From assembly GCF_019915265.1 (NCBI RefSeq), contig NZ_CP082780.1, forward strand, positions 1,736,001 to 1,800,000: a DNA stretch of 64,000 nt, in the 5' to 3' direction. Position 1 is the first letter of the stretch; each line of letters begins with the position of its first letter. The notes under the pieces were generated by a model. That model searched no databases, was not told the DNA's origin, and was given only the letters and a program-made list of their open reading frames with translations. The position numbers and the translations under genes were made by a program. The stretch is from Bacillus aquiflavi. Lineage in GTDB: Bacteria > Bacillota > Bacilli > Bacillales > Cytobacillaceae. Below, one piece after another: positions 55,480 through 63,636 of the stretch.

Positions 55480-56043
55480 ATGAATGAGCTTGAACTTAAA
55501 GAGAAGAATCACTTATTTGTAAAACAAATGAAGGATAAAAATCCATTCTTTTTTGATGAATTAAAAAAAGGACAAGCTCCCGATTACTTTGTCCTTTCTT
55601 GCAGTGATTCACGAGTAAGTCCATCTATCGTTACGCAAATGCCATTAGGGCGAATGTTTACACATCGAAATATCGCAAATCAAGTAGATGAAAACGATGG
55701 AAGCTTCTCAGCGAGTTTATTTTATGCTCTTAAGCATTTAGGAGTAAAAACAATTATCGTAAAGGGACATACTGATTGCGGCGGTGTAAAGGCAGCTTGG
55801 TCTAATAATAACGACGAAGAATTAAAGCCTTGGCTTAAAAACATCACAAAAAGTTTACCTGAAAAGGGAAGCGGAGATTACTCGATTGATACATTAACGA
55901 AGCTGAATGTCATTAAACAAGTCGAACGGATAAAAAAGCACCCAATTTATCAGCAGTACGGTGAAGGTGTAGATGTAGTCGGCTGTTTATTTCACGTTGA
56001 AAACGGAGAGCTTGAATGCGTAACATCAAGCTTTGAAAAATAA
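55480..56043 (+). CDS. Beta-class carbonic anhydrase
   Basis: A 187-aa zinc enzyme interconverting CO2 and bicarbonate. Zinc ligands and catalytic dyad appear as SCSDSRVSPS (Cys, Asp, Arg near residue 42-46) and KGHTDCGGVKAAW (His, Cys near 98-101); MFTHRNIANQV and LKHLGVKTIIV are typical. ATG 55480 follows AAGGTGACATCGG. It is tightly linked to sulP, a pairing seen in many bacteria, and probably supplies or consumes the transported bicarbonate. A strong terminator ends the operon. Confidence 0.95.
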   Translation: MNELELKEKNHLFVKQMKDKNPFFFDELKKGQAPDYFVLSCSDSRVSPSIVTQMPLGRMFTHRNIANQVDENDGSFSASLFYALKHLGVKTIIVKGHTDCGGVKAAWSNNNDEELKPWLKNITKSLPEKGSGDYSIDTLTKLNVIKQVERIKKHPIYQQYGEGVDVVGCLFHVENGELECVTSSFEK

Positions 56044-56053
56044 GCCTTAAAGT

Positions 56054-56099
56054 AAAGCAGGTTGATAAAAACAAAAAATTGTTTTTATCAACCTGCTTT
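56054..56099. terminator. Bidirectional terminator between the carbonic anhydrase and ABC-F genes
   Basis: Perfect 21-bp arms (56054-56074, 56079-56099) around a 4-base loop; the arms begin AAAGCAGG and end CCTGCTTT, with T residues after. Confidence 0.9.
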
Positions 56100-56106
56100 T
56101 ATTTTA

Positions 56107-57741
56107 TCAATACATCTTTTCTACCTGCTTTTGCAGTTCTTCATTAGCTAAATATTCATTATATGTCATTTGTTGATCGACTAATCCCGTTGGAGTGAGT
56201 TCAAAAATTCTGTTAGCGATTGTTTGAATAAATTGATGATCATGGGATGCAAAGATAATAGAACCTTTAAATTGTATTAATCCGTTATTTAAAGCGGTAA
56301 TTGATTCTAAATCTAGATGGTTCGTCGGCTCATCAAGAAGAAGGACATTCGCTCCACTTAACATCATTTTTGAGAGCATGCAACGTACTTTTTCACCGCC
56401 TGATAAAACACTCGGCTTTTTTAAAACTTCCTCTCCTGAAAATAGCATTCTTCCTAGAAAGCTTCTTAAAAAGCTATCACTTTGATCGTGAGGTGAATAC
56501 TGTCGAAGCCAATCAACGAGTGTTAATTCGTCTTTTTCAAAATAACGAGAATTGTCTTTAGGAAAATACGCTTGGGAAGTAGTCACTCCCCATTTAAAGG
56601 AACCGCTGTCTTGTTCGATTTCTCCCATTAAAATTTTAAAAAGTGTTGTTTTAGCGAGTTCATTTTTTCCAACAAGAGCAATTTTATCACCTTTATTCAT
56701 CATGAAACTGACGTTATCTAACACTTTCACTCCATCGATTGTTTTCGTTAAACCTTCAACTCGAAGCAAATCATTGCCAATTTCACGCTCTGGTGCAAAA
56801 TGAACGTATGGATAACGGCGGGAAGAAGGTTTAATATCTTCCAATGTAATTTTGTCAAGCAGCTTTTTTCTTGATGTTGCTTGGCGAGACTTCGATGCAT
56901 TGGCACTAAAACGAGCGATAAAGCTTTGTAGCTCGTTTATTTTTTCTTCTTTCTTCTTATTTGCATCTTGTGACATTTTTAAAGCAAGCTGACTAGACTC
57001 ATACCAAAAATCATAGTTTCCAACGTATATTTGAATTTTACCAAAATCGAGATCAGCGATATGTGTACAAACTTTATTTAAAAAATGACGATCATGGGAA
57101 ACGACAATGACTGTATTTTCAAAGTTAATTAAAAATTCCTCAAGCCATTGTATCGCCTTAATATCGAGGTGGTTTGTCGGCTCGTCTAATAATAGCACGT
57201 CTGGCTTGCCGAATAATGCTTGAGCAAGAAGCACCTTCACTTTTTCTGCTCCGTTTAACTCAGCCATCGTTTTATTATGCAGCTCTTCTTCTATACCAAG
57301 ACCTTTTAATAAAATAGCTGCTTCTGATTCTGCCTCCCAACCGTTCATTTCCGCAAATTCTGCTTCAAGTTCAGCAGCTTTTATTCCATCCTCATCTGAA
57401 AAATCAGCCTTCATATAAATAGCATCTTTCTCCTGCATCACTTGATAAAGCTTTTCATGACCCATAATGACGACTTGTAGTACGTTATACTCTTCATATT
57501 CAAAGTGGTTTTGCTTTAACATTGCAAGTCTTTGTCCAGGTCCCAGGTAAACAGAGCCAGTTTGCGCCTCAATTTCTCCGGCTAAAATTTTCAAAAATGT
57601 AGATTTCCCAGCGCCGTTTGCTCCGATAAGACCATAGCAGTTGCCAGGTGTAAACTTAATATTTACATCCTCAAACAACTTTCTGTCTCCATAGCGTAAA
57701 CTTACATTATTAACAGTAATCATGTATGTTTTATCCTCCAT
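56107..57741 (-). CDS. ykpA: ABC-F family ATPase, YkpA/YbiT type
   Basis: A soluble twin-ATPase of 544 aa that acts on ribosomes in this family. Domain 1 has Walker A GLIGANGAGKSTFLKI, a divergent signature AELNGAEKVKVLLAQALFG and Walker B VLLLDEPTNHLD. The linker (P-site tRNA interaction motif) is charged and helical (KKKEEKINELQSFIARFSANASKSRQA). Domain 2 has Walker A reading ALVGKNELAKTTLFKI, with Ala in place of the last conserved Gly, a good signature VLSGGEKVRCMLSKM and LLLDEPTNHLD. Length and motifs match YkpA/YbiT more than resistance ABC-F proteins. It is monocistronic, divergent from the marR gene. Confidence 0.93.
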   Translation of the reverse strand: MEDKTYMITVNNVSLRYGDRKLFEDVNIKFTPGNCYGLIGANGAGKSTFLKILAGEIEAQTGSVYLGPGQRLAMLKQNHFEYEEYNVLQVVIMGHEKLYQVMQEKDAIYMKADFSDEDGIKAAELEAEFAEMNGWEAESEAAILLKGLGIEEELHNKTMAELNGAEKVKVLLAQALFGKPDVLLLDEPTNHLDIKAIQWLEEFLINFENTVIVVSHDRHFLNKVCTHIADLDFGKIQIYVGNYDFWYESSQLALKMSQDANKKKEEKINELQSFIARFSANASKSRQATSRKKLLDKITLEDIKPSSRRYPYVHFAPEREIGNDLLRVEGLTKTIDGVKVLDNVSFMMNKGDKIALVGKNELAKTTLFKILMGEIEQDSGSFKWGVTTSQAYFPKDNSRYFEKDELTLVDWLRQYSPHDQSDSFLRSFLGRMLFSGEEVLKKPSVLSGGEKVRCMLSKMMLSGANVLLLDEPTNHLDLESITALNNGLIQFKGSIIFASHDHQFIQTIANRIFELTPTGLVDQQMTYNEYLANEELQKQVEKMY

Positions 57742-57808
57742 AAACCGTAATCTATCCGATTATATCTTTTTTTAGATGATGATGGTGAATACAAGCAAAA
57801 ATTTGAAA

Positions 57809-57847
57809 TATATCGTACTATAAGATATAATCTTATAGTACGATATA
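57809..57847. promoter_or_regulatory. 39-bp near-perfect palindrome upstream of marR
   Basis: Arms of 18 bp (left arm TATATCGTACTATAAGAT) are perfectly complementary across a 3-base centre, 17 bases before the MarR start and 68 bases before the divergent ABC-F start. It is the likely autoregulatory operator of the MarR protein. Confidence 0.85.
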
Positions 57848-57864
57848 GAGGAGGGGTGCTTCGC

Positions 57865-58281
57865 TTGGACCATAAAGTAAAACTGTTAAATCAATATTGG
57901 ACAGACATTTATTTTTATTTGCATTATCAGCATAAAGATAAAATTTCACATCAAGTCATTCGAATTTTGCAACTTGTAGAAAAACAAGATCAAATAGGAA
58001 TAAATGAAGTCGCTTCATATATTAACGTCTCCCATAATACCGCATCAGAACATGTTAGACGAATAATAGAGAAAAACTATCTTATTAAAAGAAGGGATCC
58101 TCATGATGAAAGAAAAGTTATTCTTCATTTAACTCATTTAGGGAAGGAGGTTTTACATCGAAATACAAGCCTTGATGAGGAAAAATTAAAACAAATTCTT
58201 CAGAAATTAAGTGATGATGAAAAGGATTTGCTTGAAAAAGCGTTTAGAATATTGAGTGAAGGTGCAAAAAGATGTATATGA
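57865..58281 (+). CDS. MarR-family transcriptional regulator, 138 aa
   Basis: Winged-helix regulator: core KDKISHQVIRILQLVEKQDQIGINEVASYINVSHNTASEHVRRIIEKNYLIKRRDPHDERKVILHLT (read in pieces: recognition helix around SHNTASEHVRRI, wing RRDPHDERKV). I start at TTG 57865, eight bases after GAGGAGGGG; GTG 57856 lies inside that ribosome site. The palindrome immediately upstream is its probable operator. Its stop overlaps the start of a DUF3147 membrane gene, so the two form an operon, perhaps with the small membrane gene further on. Confidence 0.88.
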   Translation: MDHKVKLLNQYWTDIYFYLHYQHKDKISHQVIRILQLVEKQDQIGINEVASYINVSHNTASEHVRRIIEKNYLIKRRDPHDERKVILHLTHLGKEVLHRNTSLDEEKLKQILQKLSDDEKDLLEKAFRILSEGAKRCI

Positions 58282-58619
58282 TTGGGAAAATTATTGTATC
58301 GTCTATTATTATTGGGATTGTTACAGAAATCGCAAGAAGATTTCCTACCTATGGAGGAATTGTAGCCGCTCTTCCTTTAGTTAGTTTATTAAGTATTATT
58401 TGGCTGCATGTTCAAGGGGAACAAACAACAACATTAAGTAAATTTATCTTAGGTGTATTATTAGGGTTTCCTGCCTCTGCCGTTTTGTTATTGATTACTT
58501 ACATATCGTTAAAGAACTCTATTCATTTAGTTATCTCTATTTGTTTCGGAATAGGGGGATGGTTTGCTTTTTTACTGATCCAAGAAGTGATGTTGAAATA
58601 TGTAGCAGAAAAGATGTAG
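58272..58619 (+). CDS. DUF3147-family membrane protein, 115 aa
   Basis: Small membrane protein with four predicted spans (IIVSSIIIGIVTEIARRFPTYGG, IVAALPLVSLLSIIWLHV, FILGVLLGFPASAVLLLI, ISICFGIGGWFAFLLI). The RRFPTYGGIVAALPLVS stretch is typical of DUF3147. ATG 58272 (or ATG 58278) overlaps the end of marR by ten bases, so it is translationally coupled and probably the target of that regulator. Function unknown; resemblance to small efflux proteins is superficial. Confidence 0.85.
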   Translation: MYMIGKIIVSSIIIGIVTEIARRFPTYGGIVAALPLVSLLSIIWLHVQGEQTTTLSKFILGVLLGFPASAVLLLITYISLKNSIHLVISICFGIGGWFAFLLIQEVMLKYVAEKM

Positions 58620-58802
58620 GAACGGACCGCGGTTAATTTACTTGATATATTAAAATAAAGCAGTTAATAATGAAGTAAATGAGCGTATCATTTGAGAATC
58701 GCCCCAGACTGGATTATACACGTTGGTTCGTTTGCCAACAGTTTGGGAAGCTTCGCATCTTTTACTGATAAAATGAAGTGCAGAAAAGAGGGAAAGATCC
58801 TT

Positions 58803-59003
58803 ATGGAAAAATCCGAAAAGAAAAATTATCTCGGGATTTGTATCGTTGGTGGAGTATTAATTTCAATTTTAATCGCAGTTGTAGCAAAGCTTGATATGGC
58901 TACTTCTCTTATTGTTGGAACGATTATTAGTTTAGCAATCGGTAGCTGGGTTCAAGTTAAAAGCAATCAAAAAAGAGCTAACGCAAGTCATAAGACTGAT
59001 TGA
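58803..59003 (+). CDS. Small two-span membrane protein, 66 aa
   Basis: ATG 58803 follows AAAGAGGGAAAG. The protein (MEKSEKKNYLGICIVGGVLI, then VAKLDMATSLIVGTIISLAIGSWV) has two hydrophobic spans and a basic tail. The in-frame extension up to 58692 has no ribosome site and is probably not translated. I do not recognise the family. A terminator follows at 59031. Confidence 0.65.
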   Translation: MEKSEKKNYLGICIVGGVLISILIAVVAKLDMATSLIVGTIISLAIGSWVQVKSNQKRANASHKTD

Positions 59004-59030
59004 AAATAGTTGAAAGCGGTAAAACAGCTT

Positions 59031-59077
59031 GGGGCTGTCCAATAAGCCAATTTTCAGCTATTGGATGCCCCATTTTT
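59031..59077 (+). terminator. Terminator after the 66-aa membrane protein gene
   Basis: GGGGC-TGTCCAATA pairs with TATTGGA-TGCCCC across a 14-base loop, followed by ATTTTTATT. Confidence 0.8.
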
Positions 59078-59211
59078 ATTGTATTTACCCTTTTGGGACA
59101 GCCCGACAAAGTTAATGATTGCATTCGCTTCGCTTCTTTTTGAGACTCGATGAAAACGCTTGAACAAGACGGAAACGAATAGAGCAGACGTTCATAAGTT
59201 TGTATGTGATG

Positions 59212-60789
59212 TTACGGTTTATAAATGTTATATTTTTTCATTTTATTATAAAGGGTAACTCGAGAAATTCCTAATAATTTCGCAGCGGCAGATTTATTAC
59301 CGTACGTTTTTTGCAATGCAAATAAAATAGATGATTTTTCATCATGAAGTCCTGAAGGTTCTATTTCATTGATCGGACTATTCACCGGTTCATTCCGTTT
59401 CGTTAATACAAAATTACTTGGTAAGTGATCGGACTTGATAACATCTTCATCGGCTAAAATCATCATCCGTTCAATTGTATTTTTAAGCTGACGAATATTT
59501 CCGTTCCATGGAAAATGCATAAACGTTACCATCACTTCTGGATCAATAATTGGAACGGGCTTTTTATATTTTATTGAAAACTCTTTTAAAAATAATTGGA
59601 TGAGTTCTGGAATGTCCTCTATTCTTTCTCTAAGAGGAGGGATATGGATAGAAACGACGTTTAAACGATAAAATAAATCTTCACGAAACAGACCCTCCTC
59701 AATCATTTCTTCTAAGTTTCGATTGGTGGCTGAAATAATTCTCACATCAATAGGGATAGGAGACGTCCCACCAACTCGGTAAAACTCTTTTTCTTGAAGA
59801 ACTCGTAATAATTTAACTTGAAGTTCTAACGGCAGTTCGCCAATTTCGTCTAAAAATAACGTTCCTCCTTTTGCAACGTCAATTTTTCCAATTTTACCTT
59901 CTTTTATCGCGCCAGTAAAAGCCCCTTTTTCATAACCGAATAATTCGCTTTCAAAAAGTGCAGCGGGAATTGCACCACAGTTTAGATCAACAAACGGCTC
60001 GTTTGATCGCGGGCTTTCATTATGAATAGCTTGAGCAAATAGCTCTTTTCCGACGCCACTTTCTCCAGTAATGAGAACCGTTGCATCGGTAACAGCCACT
60101 TTTTTTGCTAAATGAATAGCAGAAGATAGCGCTTGACTTCTTCCTTTAATTTTATGAAATGAATCATCGATATGTTTCATTTCAATTTTACTTTCTAAAT
60201 CGCGAATATAAGCGGTTGTTGTTGTTAGCTCATCATTCAGTTTAACGACATCAGTAATATCTCTTTCTACAGATATTCCTCCAATCAATTGGTCATCTTT
60301 CATCATTGGTAAAGTATTAATGAGCACGTGAACACCTGATTGTGGTTGATTGTATTGGCGAACGACTCCGCTTTTTTCTTTTAATGTAGACATAAGAACA
60401 ACTGATTCTTCTTTGAAAAAATCAGTAATAGGCTTGCCAAGCATTTCCTCAGTTGTTGTTTCATAAAGCTCTTCAGCTTTCGGGTTCCAAGCGATTACTT
60501 TTCCTTCGTTATCAACAATTGTAATCGCATCATCAACAGCACGAAGTACCGTATCATTCAAGATAGAGAGATTTTTCCATTGATCTACAATCGCTTTTAA
60601 TAATGAAGCAAATGGGATCCATCGAACAGGTTTCCCGTCATCATCAATTAACAAGATATCCTTTTGATCAGTCATATCATTAACGTCGGAAAGGAAACTA
60701 TTTTTATGATATTGATTCATTTTTTCGAGATTTTCTTGCTCAGCTAACGGTAATGAAAGAGAGTAAAGTGTTATGTTGTCTTTTAACAT
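59212..60789 (-). CDS. Sigma-54-dependent activator of proline/P5C catabolism (RocR-like)
   Basis: A 525-aa enhancer-binding protein: N-terminal sensory region, PAS domain (about 75-190; VDDAITIVDNEGKVIAWNPKAEELY), AAA+ domain with Walker A TGESGVGKELFAQ, the sigma-54 contact loop EKGAFTGA, Walker B GGTLFLDEIGEL and an arginine-finger region FREDLFYRLN, and a Fis-type HTH at the end (KTYGNKSAAAKLLGISRVTLYNKM). It is divergent from pruA-putB, which has a sigma-54 promoter and upstream repeats, so it almost certainly activates those genes. The PAS domain would sense proline or a derivative, unproven. Confidence 0.93.
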   Translation of the reverse strand: MLKDNITLYSLSLPLAEQENLEKMNQYHKNSFLSDVNDMTDQKDILLIDDDGKPVRWIPFASLLKAIVDQWKNLSILNDTVLRAVDDAITIVDNEGKVIAWNPKAEELYETTTEEMLGKPITDFFKEESVVLMSTLKEKSGVVRQYNQPQSGVHVLINTLPMMKDDQLIGGISVERDITDVVKLNDELTTTTAYIRDLESKIEMKHIDDSFHKIKGRSQALSSAIHLAKKVAVTDATVLITGESGVGKELFAQAIHNESPRSNEPFVDLNCGAIPAALFESELFGYEKGAFTGAIKEGKIGKIDVAKGGTLFLDEIGELPLELQVKLLRVLQEKEFYRVGGTSPIPIDVRIISATNRNLEEMIEEGLFREDLFYRLNVVSIHIPPLRERIEDIPELIQLFLKEFSIKYKKPVPIIDPEVMVTFMHFPWNGNIRQLKNTIERMMILADEDVIKSDHLPSNFVLTKRNEPVNSPINEIEPSGLHDEKSSILFALQKTYGNKSAAAKLLGISRVTLYNKMKKYNIYKP

Positions 60790-60820
60790 TTACAATCACC
60801 TATTAATTGTTTAGTCATTT

Positions 60821-60879
60821 ACAAAAGTGTAAACATCCTTACACATATTATACACTTTTGTTTACACATATTATACACT
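60821..60879 (+). promoter_or_regulatory. Upstream activating repeats for the sigma-54 activator
   Basis: An 18-bp direct repeat TTACACATATTATACACT occurs at 60839-60856 and 60862-60879, 23 bp apart. Overlapping it, ACAAAAGTGT (60821-60830) is inverted as ACACTTTTGT (60852-60861). The block lies 40-100 bases upstream of the -24 box, also over the activator's own promoter region, suiting enhancer binding and autoregulation. Confidence 0.8.
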
Positions 60880-60917
60880 GCTCTGGAAAGAGACGAATAT
60901 AATCCACATTAATGATT

Positions 60918-60934
60918 TGGCACGAAAATTGCAT
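60918..60934 (+). promoter_or_regulatory. Sigma-54 (SigL) -24/-12 promoter of pruA-putB
   Basis: TGGCACGAAAATTGCAT matches the TGGCAC-N5-TTGC consensus; GG at 60919-60920 and GC at 60931-60932 have the required spacing. Transcription would start near 60945, just before the pruA ribosome site. Confidence 0.93.
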
Positions 60935-60977
60935 TAATAATTAATAGTATGACAATTCATTCAGAGGAGGAAAAAAC

Positions 60978-62522
60978 ATGTTACCTTACAAACATGAACC
61001 ATTTACTGATTTTTCAAACAAAGAAAATATAAAAGCATTTAATGAGGCACTAGAATTTGTCAATTCTCAACTCGGAAAAGAGTATCCGCTTACAATTGGC
61101 GGTGAAAAGGTGACAACGGATGAAAAAATTGTTTCAACAAACCCAGCTAATAAAGAAGAAGTAATTGGAATTGTTTCGAAAGCAAACAAAGATTTAGCTG
61201 AAAAAGCGATGCAAGCTGCGGTTACTTCGTTTGAAACATGGAAGAAATTTAATCCAGAGACTCGTGCACATATTATTTTGCGTGCAGCAACGATGCTTCG
61301 CCACCGTAAGCATGAATTTTCAGCATATCTCGTAAAGGAAGCTGGAAAGCCGTGGAAAGAGGCGGATGCAGATACTGCTGAAGCAATTGACTTTCTCGAG
61401 TATTATTCACGACAAATGTTAAAGTTGAAAGACGGTATTCCTGTTCAAAGCCGGGAAGGAGAGCTGAATCAATTTAACTATATTCCGCTTGGAGTTGGTG
61501 TCATCATTTCACCATTTAACTTCCCGTTAGCGATCATGGCTGGAACAACAGTCGCAGCAATTGTGTCTGGAAATACTGTGTTATTAAAACCAGCTAATAC
61601 TACTCCAGTCGTTGCGGCAAAATTTGTTGAATTATTAGAGGAAGCAGGGTTGCCGGCAGGAGTAGTGAACTTTATTCCAGGAAGCGGAGCGGAAATCGGC
61701 GATTATCTTGTTGATCATCCAAAAACTCGGTTTATATCATTTACTGGCTCACGAGATGTCGGTTGCCGTATATATGAGCGAGCAGCAAAAGTAAATCCTG
61801 GTCAAATTTGGCTAAAGCGTGTCATTGCTGAAATGGGTGGAAAAGATACAGTTCTTGTTGATAAAGATGCAGATTTGGATTTAGCAGCTGCTTCTATTGT
61901 ATACTCAGCATTCGGCTTTTCCGGGCAAAAATGTTCTGCTGGCTCGCGGGCGGTTATTCATCAAGATGTATATGATGAAGTATTAGAAAAAGCAGTTTCC
62001 TTAACGAAAACGTTATCGCTTGGAAATCCTGAAGATGTAAACACTTACATGGGGCCTGTCATTGACAAAGCAGCATTTAACAAAATAATGAGTTACATTG
62101 AGATCGGAAAAGAAGAAGGCAAATTAATGACTGGAGGAGAAGGTGACGCTGCAAAAGGCTACTTTATTCAACCAACAATATTTGCTGATGTGAACGAAAA
62201 GGCGCGAATAATGCAGGAAGAAATTTTCGGTCCGGTTGTTGCCGTTTGTAAAGCCCAGGATTTCGATCACATGCTCGAAATTGCTAATAATACAGAATAT
62301 GGATTAACGGGTGCTCTCTTATCAAATAATCGTGAGCATATTGAAAGAGCGAGAGAAGAGTTTCACGTTGGAAACTTATATTTCAATCGAGGTTGTACTG
62401 GTGCAATCGTTGGCTATCAGCCGTTTGGAGGTTTTAATATGTCTGGAACTGATTCAAAGGCTGGAGGTCCAGATTATTTAATTCTTCATATGCAAGCAAA
62501 AACAACTTCTGAAATGTTTTAA
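60978..62522 (+). CDS. pruA: L-glutamate gamma-semialdehyde (1-pyrroline-5-carboxylate) dehydrogenase
   Basis: NAD-dependent aldehyde dehydrogenase that oxidises glutamate semialdehyde to glutamate, 514 aa, matching RocA/PruA of bacilli. Motifs: [45 protein letters not shown], the catalytic Glu in [13 protein letters not shown], the catalytic Cys in [25 protein letters not shown] and [26 protein letters not shown] precedes ATG 60978. It is the first gene of a sigma-54-driven operon with putB. Confidence 0.97.
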   Translation: MLPYKHEPFTDFSNKENIKAFNEALEFVNSQLGKEYPLTIGGEKVTTDEKIVSTNPANKEEVIGIVSKANKDLAEKAMQAAVTSFETWKKFNPETRAHIILRAATMLRHRKHEFSAYLVKEAGKPWKEADADTAEAIDFLEYYSRQMLKLKDGIPVQSREGELNQFNYIPLGVGVIISPFNFPLAIMAGTTVAAIVSGNTVLLKPANTTPVVAAKFVELLEEAGLPAGVVNFIPGSGAEIGDYLVDHPKTRFISFTGSRDVGCRIYERAAKVNPGQIWLKRVIAEMGGKDTVLVDKDADLDLAAASIVYSAFGFSGQKCSAGSRAVIHQDVYDEVLEKAVSLTKTLSLGNPEDVNTYMGPVIDKAAFNKIMSYIEIGKEEGKLMTGGEGDAAKGYFIQPTIFADVNEKARIMQEEIFGPVVAVCKAQDFDHMLEIANNTEYGLTGALLSNNREHIERAREEFHVGNLYFNRGCTGAIVGYQPFGGFNMSGTDSKAGGPDYLILHMQAKTTSEMF

Positions 62523-62575
62523 AAAATATAAGCGGGCAGTGTTTTACACTGCCCCAACAACATGGGGGGATCAAC

Positions 62576-63490
62576 ATGATAGAGACGATATCAAAAAACT
62601 TTTTCTTGCGCATATCTGAAAGTAAGTTTTTAAACAAGGCAGCACGTAAATGGGGACTTAAATTTGGAGCTGGCCAAGTAGTAGCTGGAGAAACAATTGA
62701 TAGTGCAATTAAAAAAGTAAGAGAGTTAAATGATAAAGGATTAGTATGTACACTAGATCATTTAGGCGAGTTTGTCTCAAGCAAAGAAGAAGCAAGCGAA
62801 GCGACACAATATTGTATCGATACTTTAGATGCGATCGCTAAATCAGGTGTCGAGTGTAATCTCTCTGTGAAAATGACTCAGCTCGGGCTAGACATTGATA
62901 AAGATTTTTGTTTAAACAATATAAAAAAAATTGTGTCTACCGCTAAAAAGTATGATAATTTTGTTCGCATTGATATGGAAGATTCTCCTCGATGCCAAGT
63001 AACGATGGATATATTAAAAGAATTGCGAAAAGTATATGATAATGTTGGTACAGTTATCCAAGCTTATTTGTTTCGTTCGCAAAAAGATGTAGAAGATCTA
63101 GCAGGGGTTCCTCTTCGCTTAGTAAAGGGCGCTTACAAAGAACCAGCGGAGGTAGCCTTTCAGGAAAAGCAAGAAGTTGATAAAAATTATTTAAAAATCA
63201 TTCAAACACATCTTTTAAGCGGAAGTTATACAGCTATAGCAAGCCATGATCATCGTATTATTGAAAAAGTAAAGGAATTTGTTGAAAGTGAAAACATTTC
63301 TCACGATCAATTTGAATTTCAAATGTTATATGGTTTTCGAAATGAGCTTCAACTCAGTTTAGTTAAAGAAGGTTATAAGGTACGAGTATACGTGCCTTAT
63401 GGTGATGATTGGTTCGGTTACTTCATGCGCCGGTTAGCTGAACGGCCACAAAACGTCAGCTTTGCTTTTAAAGGATTCTTTTCTAAATAA
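62576..63490 (+). CDS. putB: Proline dehydrogenase
   Basis: FAD enzyme oxidising proline to pyrroline-5-carboxylate, 304 aa as in other Gram-positive monofunctional enzymes. The barrel shows TLDHLGEFVSSKEEA, NLSVKMTQLGLDID, FVRIDMEDS, VGTVIQAYLFRS, RLVKGAYKEP, IASHDHRII, FQMLYGFR, VYVPYGDDWFGYFMRRLAERPQN, all typical of substrate and flavin sites. GGGGGG precedes ATG 62576, 53 bases after pruA. Product and substrate connect directly to PruA; proline permease is not in the window. Confidence 0.97.
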   Translation: MIETISKNFFLRISESKFLNKAARKWGLKFGAGQVVAGETIDSAIKKVRELNDKGLVCTLDHLGEFVSSKEEASEATQYCIDTLDAIAKSGVECNLSVKMTQLGLDIDKDFCLNNIKKIVSTAKKYDNFVRIDMEDSPRCQVTMDILKELRKVYDNVGTVIQAYLFRSQKDVEDLAGVPLRLVKGAYKEPAEVAFQEKQEVDKNYLKIIQTHLLSGSYTAIASHDHRIIEKVKEFVESENISHDQFEFQMLYGFRNELQLSLVKEGYKVRVYVPYGDDWFGYFMRRLAERPQNVSFAFKGFFSK

Positions 63491-63596
63491 AAAAATACAG
63501 TTAAATTTATCGTCATGTGCTTCGTTGTTAGCTCATGACTTTTTGTTTCCGCCTCTTTTTGGTCTAAGTATACATAAGATATCATTTATATAACTT

Positions 63597-63636
63597 AAAC
63601 GAGAAATGTCATAACTAATAATGTTTCTCGTTTTTT
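63597..63636 (+). terminator. Terminator after putB
   Basis: AAACGAGAAA and TTTCTCGTTT around a 17-base loop, followed by a T run. Confidence 0.75.

Noticed and set aside
58692-58802. N-terminal extension of the 66-aa membrane protein
   Set aside because: No ribosome site before 58692, and a good one precedes ATG 58803.
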